In this document: positions 1 through 13,100 of the stretch, one piece after another
Numbering within the stretch: position 1 is the first letter of the stretch
How the letters are laid out: each line of letters opens with the position of its first letter
Origin: Bryoerythrophyllum caledonicum
Taxonomy: Eukaryota; Streptophyta; Bryopsida; Pottiales; Pottiaceae
Direction of reading: 5' to 3'
DNA: 64,000 nucleotides
NCBI GenBank assembly: GCA_963971425.1
Contig: OZ020521.1
Coordinates: 5,597,519-5,661,518 of the forward strand
Position numbers and translations under genes: made by a program
Notes under the pieces: generated by a model
What the model was told of the DNA's origin: nothing
Database searches by the model: none
The model's input: only the letters and a program-made list of their open reading frames with translations

Positions 1-213
1 ATATCTCACCTACTTAACAATACAATTATGGGCTCTAGTGGATTTTGAGCTTCTAAATTCCATATCAATTTGCCACCTTCCAGATTAAATTTGAAAAAAT
101 GTTTGTTGAGTTTCATTCCTAATTCCGCATCTTTCTACATAATTTTTTTTACATACCATGTCATTTGAGACCCCAACTAGCTTTAGTGATCAGAATTGGG
201 TACTTCCACCTTA
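1..213. repeat. Right-hand part of TIR element R1, cut by the window edge
   Basis: This stretch matches the right portion of the complete element at 9206-9735, in the same orientation. Shared blocks include the segment around AAAATNTTTGTTGAGTTTCA and the terminal ACCTTA. A further complete copy lies inverted at 36724-37612. The left end lies outside the window. No coding potential is visible. Confidence 0.7.
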
Positions 214-710
214 GATGTCAGACTCTGGGAGGTAGATTCTTCTCACATATTGTTTGAGTGCAAAATTTGATCGGAATTTGTTTTCATTGGATTCTTAAGA
301 GTTTCTCTTTTCACCACCTATGTGTGGTGCAATCCGCTCATTAAGGGCCTCTTACCTTGGAGTATGATATCACTGACAGCACATATTGTACCCTAGGGTC
401 AAATTCTGCACTCTTGTGTCGAATAATTATTTACTTCTAAAAATAGAGGTTGGATAAAGTTCTAAAATAGTATATTCTTCAAAATACTTTTTTCACCGTG
501 TTCAAATTTTGATGTATGTAAAGTAAATTTTCCAAAAAATCCAGCAGCTATTTCTAGAATTATTTAAAGCGGAATCTGACCCTGGGGTACGGCATGCCCC
601 TGATCGACTTCATATGGATGGAGCTAGTTAGAAGGAAAGTACTTTTTAGTCCCTCTTCAATTCCATGACTATGAATGTCACTTGACTACCTTGGGAGATG
701 TGCTCATACA
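214..710. other. AT-rich intergenic DNA, nothing recognised
   Basis: No ORF of substance, RNA gene or clear repeat boundary is visible here. Confidence 0.5.
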
Positions 711-1273
711 TTAACCCCTAAAGGACCATTTCTCCTTGGGGAGGCGTTTTTGAATTTTGAACAAGTTCCTAAAACTCAAAAAAATATCCTTTTTCAACTG
801 AAGTTTTTATACTAGATTGTCCCCGATAAGAGGTTGTGGAGAATTTTTATTTTTATTTTTTCAATTCATTGTGTAAAAGTTAATACTCTTCAAAGTAAAA
901 AATGAGGACGCCGGGCAGCTCGAAATTTATTGCTTGAAGTTTCAATTGACATTGAGATTTTTCATACACATAGAGAATATTACCTTCTTCAAAAATGTCG
1001 AAAAAAATCCTTGTCTTTAGTGTAAAATAACATTTTAACCCAAGTCAAATATTTTCACATTGTAAGGCAAAGAGGGGGAGATTTACACTTCAAATCTTAT
1101 AATCTACATATCCGTATGGTGGATGCAATCAAAAGAATATGGCATTTTATATAGAAGTATGTTTTAAGATATTACGGTTAAAAGTCCAAAGTTCTACTTT
1201 AAAATATAAATTTCAAGCCTCTTTTTAACAGTGGCAATTTTAGAGCAAAATTGGCCGTGGTCCTTTAGGGATT
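711..1273. repeat. Non-autonomous TIR element, family F1, copy 1
   Basis: The ends are inverted: TTAACCCCTAAAGGACCA on the left and a matching TGGTCCTTTAGGGATTAA on the right. The interior matches the copy at 57026-57957 in the same order, including the CTTGTCTTTAGTGTAAAA block and the ATCCGTRYGGTGGAT block, but lacks that copy's middle. No transposase ORF is present. I could not see a convincing target-site duplication. Confidence 0.7.
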
Positions 1274-2142
1274 AAGAATTGTTTTGTAGTTGGACCTAAG
1301 GATCCTCTAGAGAAAGGGGAACATACGAGAAGATTGCAACAAAACTTTAATCATTGTTCCATGCCTCAAATAAATGAACTATTCAACTCCAATGTAGTAC
1401 AATTGAGGTATATGGTATCTTGCACAACAACCTTAGAGTCAAGCATTTGGTGTTCAAACTACAACAACTTATTTTCAATAAATCCAATGAAAAAGAAAAA
1501 GAAAACATCTCTACAATGAGAACTCATATATCTATATTAAATTATATACCCAAAAAGAGTCCTGCAAAATATCAATTTTGAGAACTTGCCTAAACTCGAA
1601 GTGTACCTTGTGGGTACAAATAGTCCCATAGGGATTAGGTCAAATTGTGCCATCATACATTTATCACATTCAATTAAAAGGAAAAAATTATCACAACTCT
1701 TGGTTGTACAAAAACATGTATCAGGCACTACAAACACAAACACCAAAGGGACAGCTGCACTTTGATAATTGCATTGGAGTTTGAGCAGATTTCATTCAAT
1801 AAAGTGGTACGGTAACGACCAAACAGTGGTCAAAGTCCAGCAAAGTGCCATCTTCAACAGTCAATCACAGCTTAAGAAAAGGAACCAGCACCACTATTAG
1901 AGGCTTTGAAAATCAATATTTTAAGACTACAGTGACATATCCCTAGCGCAAATATAAAGACAGGTTTGACTAAGCCCCAAATACCCTTGCAAATTTCACA
2001 CCAAAAGCACTTCAAAACTGTTGACTCTATTGCAATGAGTAACTAAGGAAAGAAAAACGTTTATCTCTAGTTCAAAACTGTAGGTTCTCAATTAAGACCC
2101 ATTGAGTAACATACTCACAAGATTCCATCAACTTTGACCGTA
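1274..2142. other. AT-rich intergenic DNA, nothing recognised
   Basis: Only short spurious ORFs occur. No family, RNA gene or bounded repeat could be supported. Confidence 0.5.
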
Positions 2143-2720
2143 CTAATTGAAAGATTATAGTGTTTGAAGTTGAGAAAGTGGTCTATTTTCATCCTTGCAT
2201 TGAGTGGATTGGCAAACTTTGACTTCACTTGGTGTCATGTTTTTGCACTACTCATGGCCTAAATTCATTACCATCATGTTAATCATGATATTAGTTCCTT
2301 GTACACCAATTTTTAGAGATAGAAAAAGGATGTAGCATATTTTGTAAAAATTGTACAAGGAGAGGAGGTTCAAAAAGTGCCAATTCACGTTTTATTTTCT
2401 TGTGAATCTAATATGTGTTAGAATGATAATCCAAATGGTTAATAAGAAGGTAGCCACCATAAGTTGTTTTGGAAAAAATGAGAAGTTGAAAAATGAAGAT
2501 CTCTAAGTTTAATGTGGACAAGAAGAAGTTTCTTTGGTCCCTTGCCCAACAAAATGTGACGATGTGTGAAAATGTTTGACTTGGGTTGATATGCTATTTT
2601 TCACCACAGACAAGAATTTTTTTGACAATATGAAAGGAAATTATATCACTTTCTAGTATTGAAAACCTCACATTGAACACAATGTCCTAGTGAAAGTTTT
2701 TGGAGTTGCCCGACTTGCCC
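2143..2720. repeat. F1-related internal segment, copy A
   Basis: It is about 80% alike by eye to 4637-5225, running from the TTGACCGTAC block to GAGTTGCCCGAC. Parts match the interior of the 57-kb F1 element in reverse orientation, so it is probably a decayed or recombined F1-family piece. Non-coding. Confidence 0.6.
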
Positions 2721-3703
2721 GCACTTGGGAAGTTTTAATTTGAGATGGCACGACTTTTTTTTCATAGCTCCAATGAGAATAAAAATTAGATTCCCATGCA
2801 CCTCTTGTCTTCTTGCATCTTTGTAAAAAAATTCAAGAATCTTTTATATAAGCTGCAACTATGGGAACGTGCCCGAGATTTGCAGAAACCCACCTTAAGA
2901 CTTTTTTCATTTAGGGATGGAGGACCATGAAGTTTGCCCCAAAGAAAATCAAATTTTCTATGTGCTCTCACATTAGTAAAATTAAATTCAATCATTTTGT
3001 TATCGACTTGATATCAAAAAGACCAACAATCTCATAACGCATGCATTATTCATACATTTAACTAGCAATAAGTTAATGTTATTTGTGCACTTATTATTAT
3101 GATATTAGGTGGACAAAATGTCTAGTCAACATTGATTTGATGCTATCTTGATACTTTGTTATTATTTGGAGCATGTTATGTTGATGTAATTCTAATATAA
3201 TTTTCATGTCATTCTCACTACTATCTATGTCATGTCATATTTGTTTTATGTTAATGTCGATCTAACTCATGTCGATTTATGTCATTTCGATGAAATTTTA
3301 TGCCATTGCAACGTGAATGTTACATCATTAGAATATGTGTTTTGTCACATGTTATGGTGATGCCATTTTGACGTCAGTTCAACTTGAAATTCACTTTTTT
3401 CAGCCATTTCTTATATATAAACTAATTGTCATTAAAACATGGAATATTTTCATGACAAACAGATACTTAACTACTATACTGTAACAAAAGATTGAAAAGA
3501 AGAATTTCCAGATAAAAAAGAGGTATGAGATAGGATCAGACTTGAAAATTAAAACTGTCATCTTAAGGAAATAAAAAAAAGATTAGATAATGACATCTTG
3601 AGTCATATGGATACAGAGGCCAAGGTGGGATCCACCAAATCGTAACTACAAGCATGGACTCATATATTCAATAAGAAAAATAACTCAAGATATTGTAAAA
3701 AGT
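2721..3703. other. AT-rich intergenic DNA, nothing recognised
   Basis: The stretch at 3100-3400 has loosely repeated ATGTCAT / TGATGT words but no clean unit. No gene is visible. Confidence 0.4.
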
Positions 3704-3835
3704 GTGTACGGTGGGTCCCACGTGGGCCCTACATACTATTTATATCCGGTAGATCTTCACACCAATGATCATATTTGCATTGTTGGAATTTCGATCCACA
3801 AAGCATCCATGTGGTGGGACCCACCGTACCATACT
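3704..3835. repeat. Short inverted repeat around TACGGTGGGTCCCAC
   Basis: TACGGTGGGTCCCAC near 3710 is answered by GTGGGACCCACCGTA near 3826, about 100 bp away. A third related GTGTGGGCCCCACATG word lies near 3927. This looks like the remains of a small foldback element. The open frame across it is not supported as a gene. Confidence 0.5.
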
Positions 3836-4319
3836 TCACCTTTGCTCCAAAGTCATCCAATATTCCATTCGGGTATAAGTTATGATGATACGAAGTTATG
3901 GGAAAAAGTAGTTAATATGAACTTCGTGTGGGCCCCACATGTTGTCGTGATGAAATATCTTGATTCTAATTTCATTATCTATTTTTGACCTTCTAATAGT
4001 GACTCAAACAAGTACAATGTTCAAATGATGGATTATAGGATTTTTTTAAGTGTTTGTTGAAAAATATTGCTAAATATAGATTCAATTTGGAAGTATATAA
4101 GGATCCAAGCTAACCTCGAGGATTCATTTGGTAGAAGAGTGTTTTGCTTCATAGGATTTCCGCATAGACTTGAAGGTCGTTTTGTTTTTTTTTTGAAGCG
4201 GTGGACGAAACGATGCGGTGGTTGATTGGCGTCCCGCGATCTTTGGGTTTTTTCTATCAAGACATGTGCAAGGTATGTGAGCTTTCAAAGTTGTTGCGTA
4301 ATTCCTTTGCGTAGAGGAA

Positions 4320-4458
4320 GAGGGGTCGAGGCCTCGACCCCTCCCTTGTGTTGTATGGCCTTGTGTTGTATGGCCTTGTGTTGTATGGCATGAGGGGTCG
4401 AGGCCTCGACCCCTCCTCTTTGTTGCATGGCAAGAGAGGTCGAGGGCCTCGACCCCTC
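4320..4458. repeat. Three GC-rich 23-24-bp palindromes in tandem context
   Basis: Perfect 24-bp palindromes (core GGTCGAGGCCTCGACC) occupy 4320-4343 and 4392-4415. A near-perfect third lies at 4436-4458. Between the first two, TTGTGTTGTATGGC is repeated three times. The GC content contrasts sharply with the AT-rich flanks. There is no coding evidence; the open frames on the minus strand are by-products of the repeat. Confidence 0.85.
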
Positions 4459-4559
4459 CCTTTGTTGCATTGATTTTTCTTAACACCTAGAGTTTCTTGA
4501 CAAAACCCGCCTTAAAAATGTAGATTCTGTTGTAGGGTGTAAAGGAGAAACTCCGGGGT

Positions 4560-5225
4560 TTTTTTTTCAAGTTTTGACCGTAGGATCTTGAACACGACTA
4601 AGTCATTAACATGGCTGCAAAATTTCACATTTTTTGACCGTACGGATCGGAAGATTATAGCGTTTGAAATGTAGGAAGATGTCATTTTCTTTAATGCTTT
4701 GAGAGGATCAGCTGACTTTGACATCACTTGTTGTGAATTTTTTGCACTACACAATATGTTAATCTATTACAATCATGTTGAACATGCAATCAACTCCTTG
4801 TTCACAAAATTTTAGAGGTTGGAGAGAGTTGTAGCATTTTCAAAAAAATTGTGCAAGGAGTGGAGGTTCAAGAACTATCAATTCACGTTTTATTTTTTTG
4901 TGAACCTAATATGTTCCAGAATGAGAATCCGAATGGTCAATGGAAAGGTTTACACCACACAATGCCGTGGGGAAAATAAAAAAGTAAAAACATGAAGATC
5001 ACTAAGTTTTATGTGGAAAGGAAGAAGATTTTTTGGTACTTAGCCCGACAATGTGCGACAATGTGTGAAAATGTATGACTTGGATTCATATGCTATTTCT
5101 CACTAAAGACAAGAGATTTTTCTTGACAACATGAAAGGAAATAATATTACTTGTCGTTGTTGAAAATATCACCTTCAATAGAGTGTCTTAGCAAAAGTTT
5201 TTGGAGTTGCCCGACGGGCCCGCTC
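4560..5225. repeat. F1-related internal segment, copy B
   Basis: Direct-orientation relative of 2143-2720, sharing the TTGACCGTA block, the TTTTTGCACTAC block and the final GAGTTGCCCGAC. Non-coding. Confidence 0.6.
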
Positions 5226-8200
5226 TCACCATATGAACTTCAAAACCGTATAACTTTTTCATTACATGTCGGATTGGGGAAAAACTTGGACTCACACAAA
5301 GCTTTTAGTAATGTCCATCTACGATAATTTTTTGAAAAAGAATGCTAAAGATTGACACAAGAGGAACCTGCCCGGTCCTTCAAGGTTAATCTTGGTAATT
5401 TAGGGGTCAAGGGTAGTCCCTCAACAAATTTACCAAGTTGTGTGCAAGGTAGGACTTTGGGAGAAGGCCATTCCTTCTTATGCGCTGAGTGTGTTGTTTG
5501 TGCTGGAAGGGCTCCATCAACTTAACGGTTCTAAGCGTAATTATCGTCTGATGTGGATGCGGAGCATCGGATGATGCTATTTGGGGAGACCAAGGAGCAT
5601 GTGTGTTGTGGCATTATAATGGCAGAAATATTGCCATGTGTGATATTGGAGGGTGAGACATAGAAAAATAGAGTAGAAAATAGTATTTAGAAGGATATAG
5701 AAAATGGTATGTAGACGAGAATTTATGCATATTATTAGATATATATATATATATATATATAAGGAAATAGAAATCTACGTATCTTATATAAGACAGAATC
5801 TAGTGATGTTTAGTTCCTGATTGTGGATTTATTTTAGTTTTAGGAAGAGTAGATCAAAGTTGTAATATTTTTAGTATGCAATGATATTATATAAAAATGA
5901 CATGAAAGTGGTTGCATAAGTTGCAAAATGTATGGAGAACAATTGAAAAAAGTGATGTTGTGTCTTACCTTAAATTAAACAATAGCTTTTATGTATGTGG
6001 TTACCAATCTCCTATATCTCCGCACTCCAAAAAAAAAACCAGTGTTACATTGATTTGGATGAGTGAACCATATGCAGCAAAGGAGTGAAGTAAAATTGAC
6101 CAAGTGCATATTTAGCGAATTCCATGTTTAGTGTGAAAGCCTGAGGGACCAAGTTAAGAGGCCGTGACCCATATCGTTTGGTAAATCCCAAGTCAAATTT
6201 TACTTCTTGAAGGTCCTAATTTTCTGAAATCTTCCTCTTTTATTATTCTTTTGCCATGGAGTTCACAAGGGAACTCATTTTTGGTTTAAAAAATCAAGAA
6301 AATGGTCAAAATGCTCATTACACAAAAAATTCCAACATACGCACTCGTACCAGAAAATTCAGATAAAAACATTTAGGTGAAAATTTGAATTAAAAGATTT
6401 AGATAAAAATTTCAGGTGAAAAAGTTGAGTAAAAAATTGGATAAAAATATGGGTAATATATTTCATGGTAAAATAAGTTATTGTTTTAATCTAGTGGTTG
6501 AGATCTTGTCAAATCTTAATACTTAATGAAAAAAATGTTCGGCACCTCGGCAAAAGTTTGGTCTGAATGAGAATAGAAACCCAAACTTCTCTTGAGGGAC
6601 CAAACTCTTGGCCCCAATACCTCCAAAAAGTGTTGTCACGTAGGCATTTTAGATGGCCTCGGCCTCTTGACTCTAGGTTTATGTGTGAAAGCCGAGAGGC
6701 TGATCAAGGCCAATTTTGAGACTCTAAACCAATCGAATTGCAAGAAGCACTCACCCTCTCAACCCTTGGTCCGCGTGTGAAACCCCCCTAAGTTTCCCCT
6801 GAAGTACCCCAAGCTCCCAAAAACTTCCCACACCTTTTCCAAGCCAAGTTACCATAAGCTTGTAGTCCCAATTCGTAACAAAAGACCATAAGATTTGGAT
6901 TGAGATGCGGAATCGTTACCCTTTACATTCATGAAAACTCTATTGATTGTGAAGAATCAAGATGACATAGATGTACCTCCTAAAATAGGGGTTCAAAACA
7001 GCGGTTCAAAAGCAATCTATATTGTCCACTTTTTATACCATCGTAGTGGTTACTTTTGTACATGATCAATTCACAATGGAGAATATCCAAATATTTTGGA
7101 AAATTTAAGAGACTTTGTCTAGGTGGTATCCACATAATGTGGAGGTGATACCCATGTCATGCTTAGGTGATACCCATTGTATTCAAACCATTGTGATTAG
7201 GAAAAATAAATACTTTGGTAGGTAGGTACCAAAAGTGACCATTGCGTACGATAGTCCGGATCAAAGTAGTTTGAATTTCTACACTAGTTAGAAATTTACA
7301 TGCAATCTTTGATTGGCACACACTTGCTTGACGAAAATTGTGTAGATGATCCACATCAACAATACATCCACATTACATAAGGTTCATCGAATGTGTAAGC
7401 AATAAATGGTGATGAAACCTACCTCATTGAGGTAATCATGTTTTTTTTTCTTAAAAGGAAAATGTTTGTGATATGGATTTCAATGTAGTGAACTTAAAAA
7501 CTTCTAACTTTTTCTCTAAATCTGAAATTGAGCCATTCAAATCATATTCTTCTTGAATTTGAGTCCAACTAATAAAATTAAGCTTCTAAATTCTATGTTT
7601 CTAAAATTTTAAAAATTCGAAAGATTTCATAATTTACTGCAACTTGAACTTTGGGCCTATAACCATGGTTGACTGATATTCTTATCTAGCCAACCTAGTT
7701 CACATTTATGTAGAAGGATTGAATTACATTCTTCGAAACACCACATAAGAGCTTCTCCAAATACTTTTACATTGGCAATCAATTACTACATTCTTCACCT
7801 TATATAGTGAAGACTAGACTATTGCAACATCTACACTAAATCCTATAAGCGCAAATTATAATGGTTCACCTTAATTCTCAATCCACATCAAAATCATGTA
7901 CTAAAAAAATATTCTAGATTATTTTTGTAGTAATGATACAAAATTAATTTGGATATGTATTCAGCAAATTTGTGTGGACAATGAGTAGCTGATGGTGAAG
8001 TCAAAATCTAAATAAATCTGTGCAAGACGAGTCGGTTTGTGGCACGAAGTTAATGCATAGGTATCCATGTTAATTTTGTTTCAAAACCAAAATTAATGTA
8101 GTTCACATGATTTTTCACACATATTACTAATACATCCACCACATATTAGGTGAATGGTGTAGTTTTTCAAATTCAAGAGTCTCTTACATGTGCCAAAAAA

Positions 8201-8515
8201 TCCATCAAGCTTTCAAGATGGCACCAAGCATGAAATCTCTTCAAATCCATTCCCAAAAACAATCAAAGACAACGCTTCTAAATCTTAAAGCATAAGTTTT
8301 CCTATCAATAACATGTGCTCCAAGCACTTCATCTAAAATGATTCATTCTAAAATTGAAGAACAAAAACTTGCAAGAAGGTGATATTCAACCCTCTGTATC
8401 TCGTACATTTTTTCACCCAAATGCGGTAACCAAGCAAAACCCATAACTAATATTTATAAAACTTGTGTATATCCAACACACTTCCACCCCACTACCACCC
8501 ATCCAACTTGAAATG
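5226..8515. other. Gene-free AT-rich DNA
   Basis: An (AT)n microsatellite lies near 5736-5761. A stretch near 7110-7190 shares GGTGATACCCAT words with the minisatellite at 48659. A segment near 5240-5390 resembles 48285-48430. No gene, RNA or bounded transposon could be supported. Confidence 0.5.
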
Positions 8516-8760
8516 GAGGTTTGCTATTAGTTAAACCCCTTATTTTGAGGTCGGTACTTTGGGTACCTATTGGCAACCATCGGCAACACACTTTGAAAAC
8601 TCATAACTAATTCAAATTTTGTCAGAAAAATATGAAACCACTAGGATTGAAATTGCAATTCTATTGGCTATCACTAAAAATGAAATGTGTTATCATTTGT
8701 TCTCTCCATATATGCATATTGCTTAACTTGTCGGATATCACAAGGTTTTACCTTAAACAC
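8516..8760. repeat. Dispersed repeat R3, copy 1
   Basis: Matches 26927-27262 (same orientation) and 15781-16062 (opposite orientation). Shared blocks include GGTTTGCTATTAG, TTCTATTGGCTATCACT and TCTCCATATATGC. Non-coding; the family is unknown. Confidence 0.65.
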
Positions 8761-8817
8761 TCTCTCGTACACTCCTTCTCAACATGAGCTCATCTTCTTA
8801 CACTAAGGGCGAATCCC

Positions 8818-9187
8818 CATGTAATGCCCGACCCGAATTATTACTGTAGCTTCCCTACTTGCAAAATGTAGGGAAGAATATGTAGGGCCACTTCCATGCA
8901 TCACACCCGTCAACTATTTTAATCAACCCAAGGCTTTAGATGCTTCCAAGTAGTACCCCAATTACCTTTATTAAGAGAATCTGGTAGGTCCTTCCTTGAA
9001 GTTCTTCATGCGTCATTGCTCTGATTAGTATGTTGGGAGGAAGAGGAGGTTGACGAGCTTGTAAAGATGCTCCACCATGCCCAAGATAATTAGCTACACC
9101 CGATGGTTCTTTTTCGGGTAGGGTGAATAGCTAGCTACATGGAAGTGACCCTACCCCGTCAGAGATGACGGGACGGGCATTACATGG
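8818..9187. mobile_element. Small TIR element (MITE)
   Basis: CCATGTAATGCCCGACCCG at the left is answered by CGGGACGGGCATTACATGG at the right, 18 of 19 positions inverted. The length is about 370 bp and there is no ORF. I saw no clear target-site duplication, so the superfamily is left open. Confidence 0.7.
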
Positions 9188-9205
9188 AACCAGACTCTAA
9201 GAAGT

Positions 9206-9735
9206 TAAGGTAGAAGCACCCAATTCCAATCAACAGAGTATGCATGGCATGGTGCATGAAAATGGCAAATGCATGAAATGATACATGAAGTGACCCAAAA
9301 CCAATAACTCAAAATCTAAAAACACCAGCCATTATCGCCATTGGGTCATGAAGTGTGCAATTTCATGTTGCTCCACCTCAATTGAGCTCTCATTGGTGGC
9401 ATTGCCTCGAAAGTCAAACAAGGCCGATTAACACTAGGTACCTCCATGAGTTGATTATCCATGGCACGCCTTCTCTATTTTAACTCACTCACTTATTGGC
9501 ATTGGGCAAAGGAGGACACCAAATCTCACCTACTCTACAGTTTGATTATGGGCTTCCGATGGTTTCTGGGCTTTTAAATTCTATATCCATTCCAAATCTT
9601 TGAGATTAAATTTGAAAAAATATTTGTTGAGTTTCATTCCTAATTCCGCATCGTTCTACATAAATACTTTCAACATACAATGTCATTTGAGTCCCAGACT
9701 CGCTTAAGTGATCGGAATTAGGTGCCTCTACCTTA
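9206..9735. mobile_element. R1 TIR element, complete copy
   Basis: The terminal inverted repeats begin TAAGGTAGARGCACC and continue into AATTCCRATCA. Length 530 bp, no transposase. A second complete copy (889 bp) lies inverted at 36724-37612, and a right-end fragment starts the window. A TTA/TAA-like target duplication is possible but not clean. Confidence 0.7.
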
Positions 9736-9770
9736 GTTCGCTACGAACATTTGAAAGTCAGCAGCACCAA

Positions 9771-9814
9771 CCCTAAACCTAAACCTAAAACCCTAAAACC
9801 CTAGACCCTAAACC
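9771..9814. promoter_or_regulatory. Telobox-like array upstream of CCS
   Basis: A run of CCCTAAA / CCTAAA / ACCCTAAAA units, related to the plant telomere repeat, sits about 300 bp before the CCS start codon. Teloboxes (AAACCCTAA) are common in plant promoters of housekeeping genes. A regulatory role here is inference; an interstitial telomeric scar is the alternative. Confidence 0.5.
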
Positions 9815-10116
9815 TCACCCCATCCATCAATCCACGTGTCTACAAAAGTGGTGAAGAAGAAGGAGAAGAAGAAGACGATGGTTCCTTCGAACCAACATAC
9901 ATTTATCTAACTAAGGAAACATTCATCAACTAATCATTTCCTGAACTTGAACGTCTTGTAGAATGCAATCACAGGTTTGGGTTTTTCAGAATTATTTTCC
10001 GGCAGGGTTTATCTATTTCTGCTGTGAGCTCGCAATTTGCGCATTTTCTGAAGAGATTCGTTTGTGGGTTTTTTTTTCTGACGAAGAAGAAGTGTTTCTG
10101 AGGAAAGACGAGTTAC

Positions 10117-13100
10117 ATGGCAGTTCTGCGAGCGATAGGGTTGCCGGCGCTTCTTCCCGCTGCAGCGGTAGCAGCCGCGCCTTCCATCAAAAGCTTCAAC
10201 AGGTATCTCTCATTCCAGAAACCTCAACAATCAGCTGAAAACTTCTGTCAAAAAATTGATCGCTGCAAGAGTTTAGTAGTAGCACCTCGAGCTTCAAACC
10301 TCTGAGATTTCGCCGAAAATATTCACCTTGCCTTTGTTGGGTCAAGTTTATGACTGTTGTTCGGTTTTGTTGTTGTTCGGTTTTGATGAGATTTTAAGGT
10401 TTTGGTAGTTTTTTTTATTAGTTTATAAGTTTTATTTCAATGACTAGTAGTGAGAAGAATGGTATTCTACGGAATAGATGATGATATGAATGTGGGTTGG
10501 TTGTGGCAGAGGTTCTTCGTTGCGGGTGACTGCGTTGCGGAGGCAGAGCGCGCGCGTCTTCTGGAATCGTTTTCTGGGGTCCTCGCACTCGTTTCTGGCG
10601 TATCCACTCGTGGTTGCTGGTGGCGCGGGATTGGTGACGGTCGTGGCGACGGCGGAAGTCGCTGAGATGGCTCCAGGACAGGTTTGTAATGGCTCCTGTC
10701 GATGGAATCACGTTATTGTTTGTGGATGTGTAGCCTTGTTGTAGCTGGAGAGGAAATTGACGCCCAGGTGTGGATCTTTGCTTTGGTTGGACGGAGATCA
10801 GTTCATCACTTTGGCAGTTTCGTATGAGATTTCCAGTTTCAAGTAATACACTACATACTCATGTTTTAGAGGGGGCTTTCTGAACTGTCAGAGTTGAGAG
10901 TATGAGTCCGTTTTAGAGGCAGGATGCCTTTGTTTTCCTGAAGAAGATGACGCTTGTTTGTTCGTTGCGACCAGGGTAACAATGAAGCGGGAGCTAAGGC
11001 GCAACTACCTGATTTGATGGTAAGAAACGAGGGGTATGCATCTCTTGGCTTTTGGAAATTATGAAATTCTGCACCTTGTATCTGGCCACCAGTTTTCTCC
11101 CTTTCGAAATCTATATTATTTTGGCTTTGGGGTTGTCGTGAATCCGGAGCAGCATTGTTTGTCTCCTGCTGTGGATTTGGCTTTTCTTAGATCGTTTCTC
11201 TCTTATCTACATCATAGGTTTAGGTTTAATTACCTATATCTGCAGCTTTAGAGGAAATGGGATCAAGGTTTTTCTGTACGAAACCAACTTCACTGTAGAT
11301 TGTAATCAATCTTACAACCTTTTTCTTTAAGGATATCATAGAAATGTTGAGCTACTTAAGGCTTTATTTATAATCAGAAAAGAGGTAAACATTCTTGGTA
11401 TATTTGCCTTTGGTCAGATTAAGCGTTGCAAATGAAGAATACACGATGTCTTATAGACAACAGGTTAGGTTTCCCGAGTTTTGATTGTGGAATTTGACCT
11501 GTACTGGATTTGCAGACAGAATTTATGGTGGACATGAAGTGTGATGGATGCGTGAAATCAGTGCGCACCAAGTTGGAGCCCCTTGACGGTAAAAGCTGCT
11601 TGCTCTTGTCCTTCCAGACTTGTGAATTATTGAGAATTTATAGAGGCAGCCAGTATTTTTATGATTTTGTGGTTAAGTGGCTTCATGTTCAGATCAGTTA
11701 CACACACACACACTCACACACACACACACCTGTCTTGAATGTGTCTGCAGGTGTGAAGTCTGTCGACATCAGCCTTGAAAACCAGGTGGTGAGAATTTTG
11801 GGGTCAAGCACGGTGAAGGACTTGACAGCCGCTTTAGCAGAATCTGGACGCAAGGCTCGACTTATTGGTCAAGGGCTCCCAGAAAGTAAGTTTTTACAGA
11901 TGATCCTTTTTAATAGTTTCTGTTAAAATTGTGCTATGGTGTTTGCACTTTCGATATATCCATGAAGTTTTTGTTGTGTGTCGTCCTGAGAATCTGTTTG
12001 CATCAACATAGAGTTATGTCTTCAAGACATCGTATGTTGATGATAGCAATACTCTATTTTCTCCTGTTAGTCATGTTCGAATCCTTGGAAAACCCGCTCC
12101 TTCCAGATATTAGAGGCAATACTTACATCGCAAGGGTATTGCCAATACTTGTTTGACGTCTGATGTGAGGAATCAAGTACGAACGGCTGAAAGGTTTTGT
12201 AATTTAACACTGCACATCTCATAGTCAGTAAGTGGAAGCAAGCTTTAGGGGAAGCGTCTTAACAGTAATGGAGAAGATGTAGAGTGAAAGCCTTTCATAG
12301 GAGGAGCGAACCTTGGGTGTGGAAGTAATCTCTCCGGCCATAAGAATCTTTGAGAGCACTGGAAGTAGGTGTGTCCATGCCCACTGCAGTTGAAACAGAG
12401 GCCTCTTTTCCGGTATTCAGCCATTTCCGCTTCTGTAAGCCTTTTTGTGATTCCCATGGGCTGATTCGCGTGGTTGTTCACATGATAAGGCAGTGGTTGT
12501 CGCTCTGATTTGATAGGGGATAGTGGTCTTTTCATAACTTTCCTTCTCTTACAGGGTACAATTTCTCCTTCTTCAACACTTGTGTATGCCCATTTCTCTG
12601 CTAACTTTATTGCCTCGTCCATACTTTTAGGTCTTTTGGAGCTTAGGTAGAAAGAGGGTGTCGGTTTCAATCCATCTATGAACCGTGAAACCTTCTCGGA
12701 TTCACTTGAGTTCTCGAGATGGATGGCCAGGGAAAGGAAGTTGGCTATGTAACTGGGAACAGATCCGGTCTGTTTCAGGAATCTGGTTTCAGCAGGGACG
12801 AATGTCTGCTCCATGATGTGCACAAACTTTTCCCAGGACAAAACTGGAAGTTCGTGTCCTTCTTTGACATGCTTCGTTCTGTTGAACCACCAGTCGGCAG
12901 CAAATCCGTCAAATAGAGTAGTGGCAATGCTGATCTTTAGTCTGTCTGTCTTCACTTGAATCGAATGAAGGTAGTGCTCGACTTTGAATAACCACGTTTT
13001 TACTTTCTCCTTATCTCGATCGCCAGCAAAGCACGGAGGAATCGTTGCGATGAATTTCGGTAGCATGTTTGTTAGGTAGACAATGAACTTCGCTTGTTCA

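Noticed and set aside
4285-4470. Repetitive ORF encoding IQHKAIQHKAIQHK
   Set aside because: It is generated by the TTGTGTTGTATGGC triplication and the palindromes; there is no gene context.
10450-10711. Competing reading frames over CCS exon 2
   Set aside because: Only the frame RGSSLRVTALRRQ joins in phase with exons 1 and 3; the others need unsupported starts.
12072-12100. GTTCGAATCC word resembling a tRNA T-loop
   Set aside because: No matching anticodon or acceptor stems could be drawn around it.
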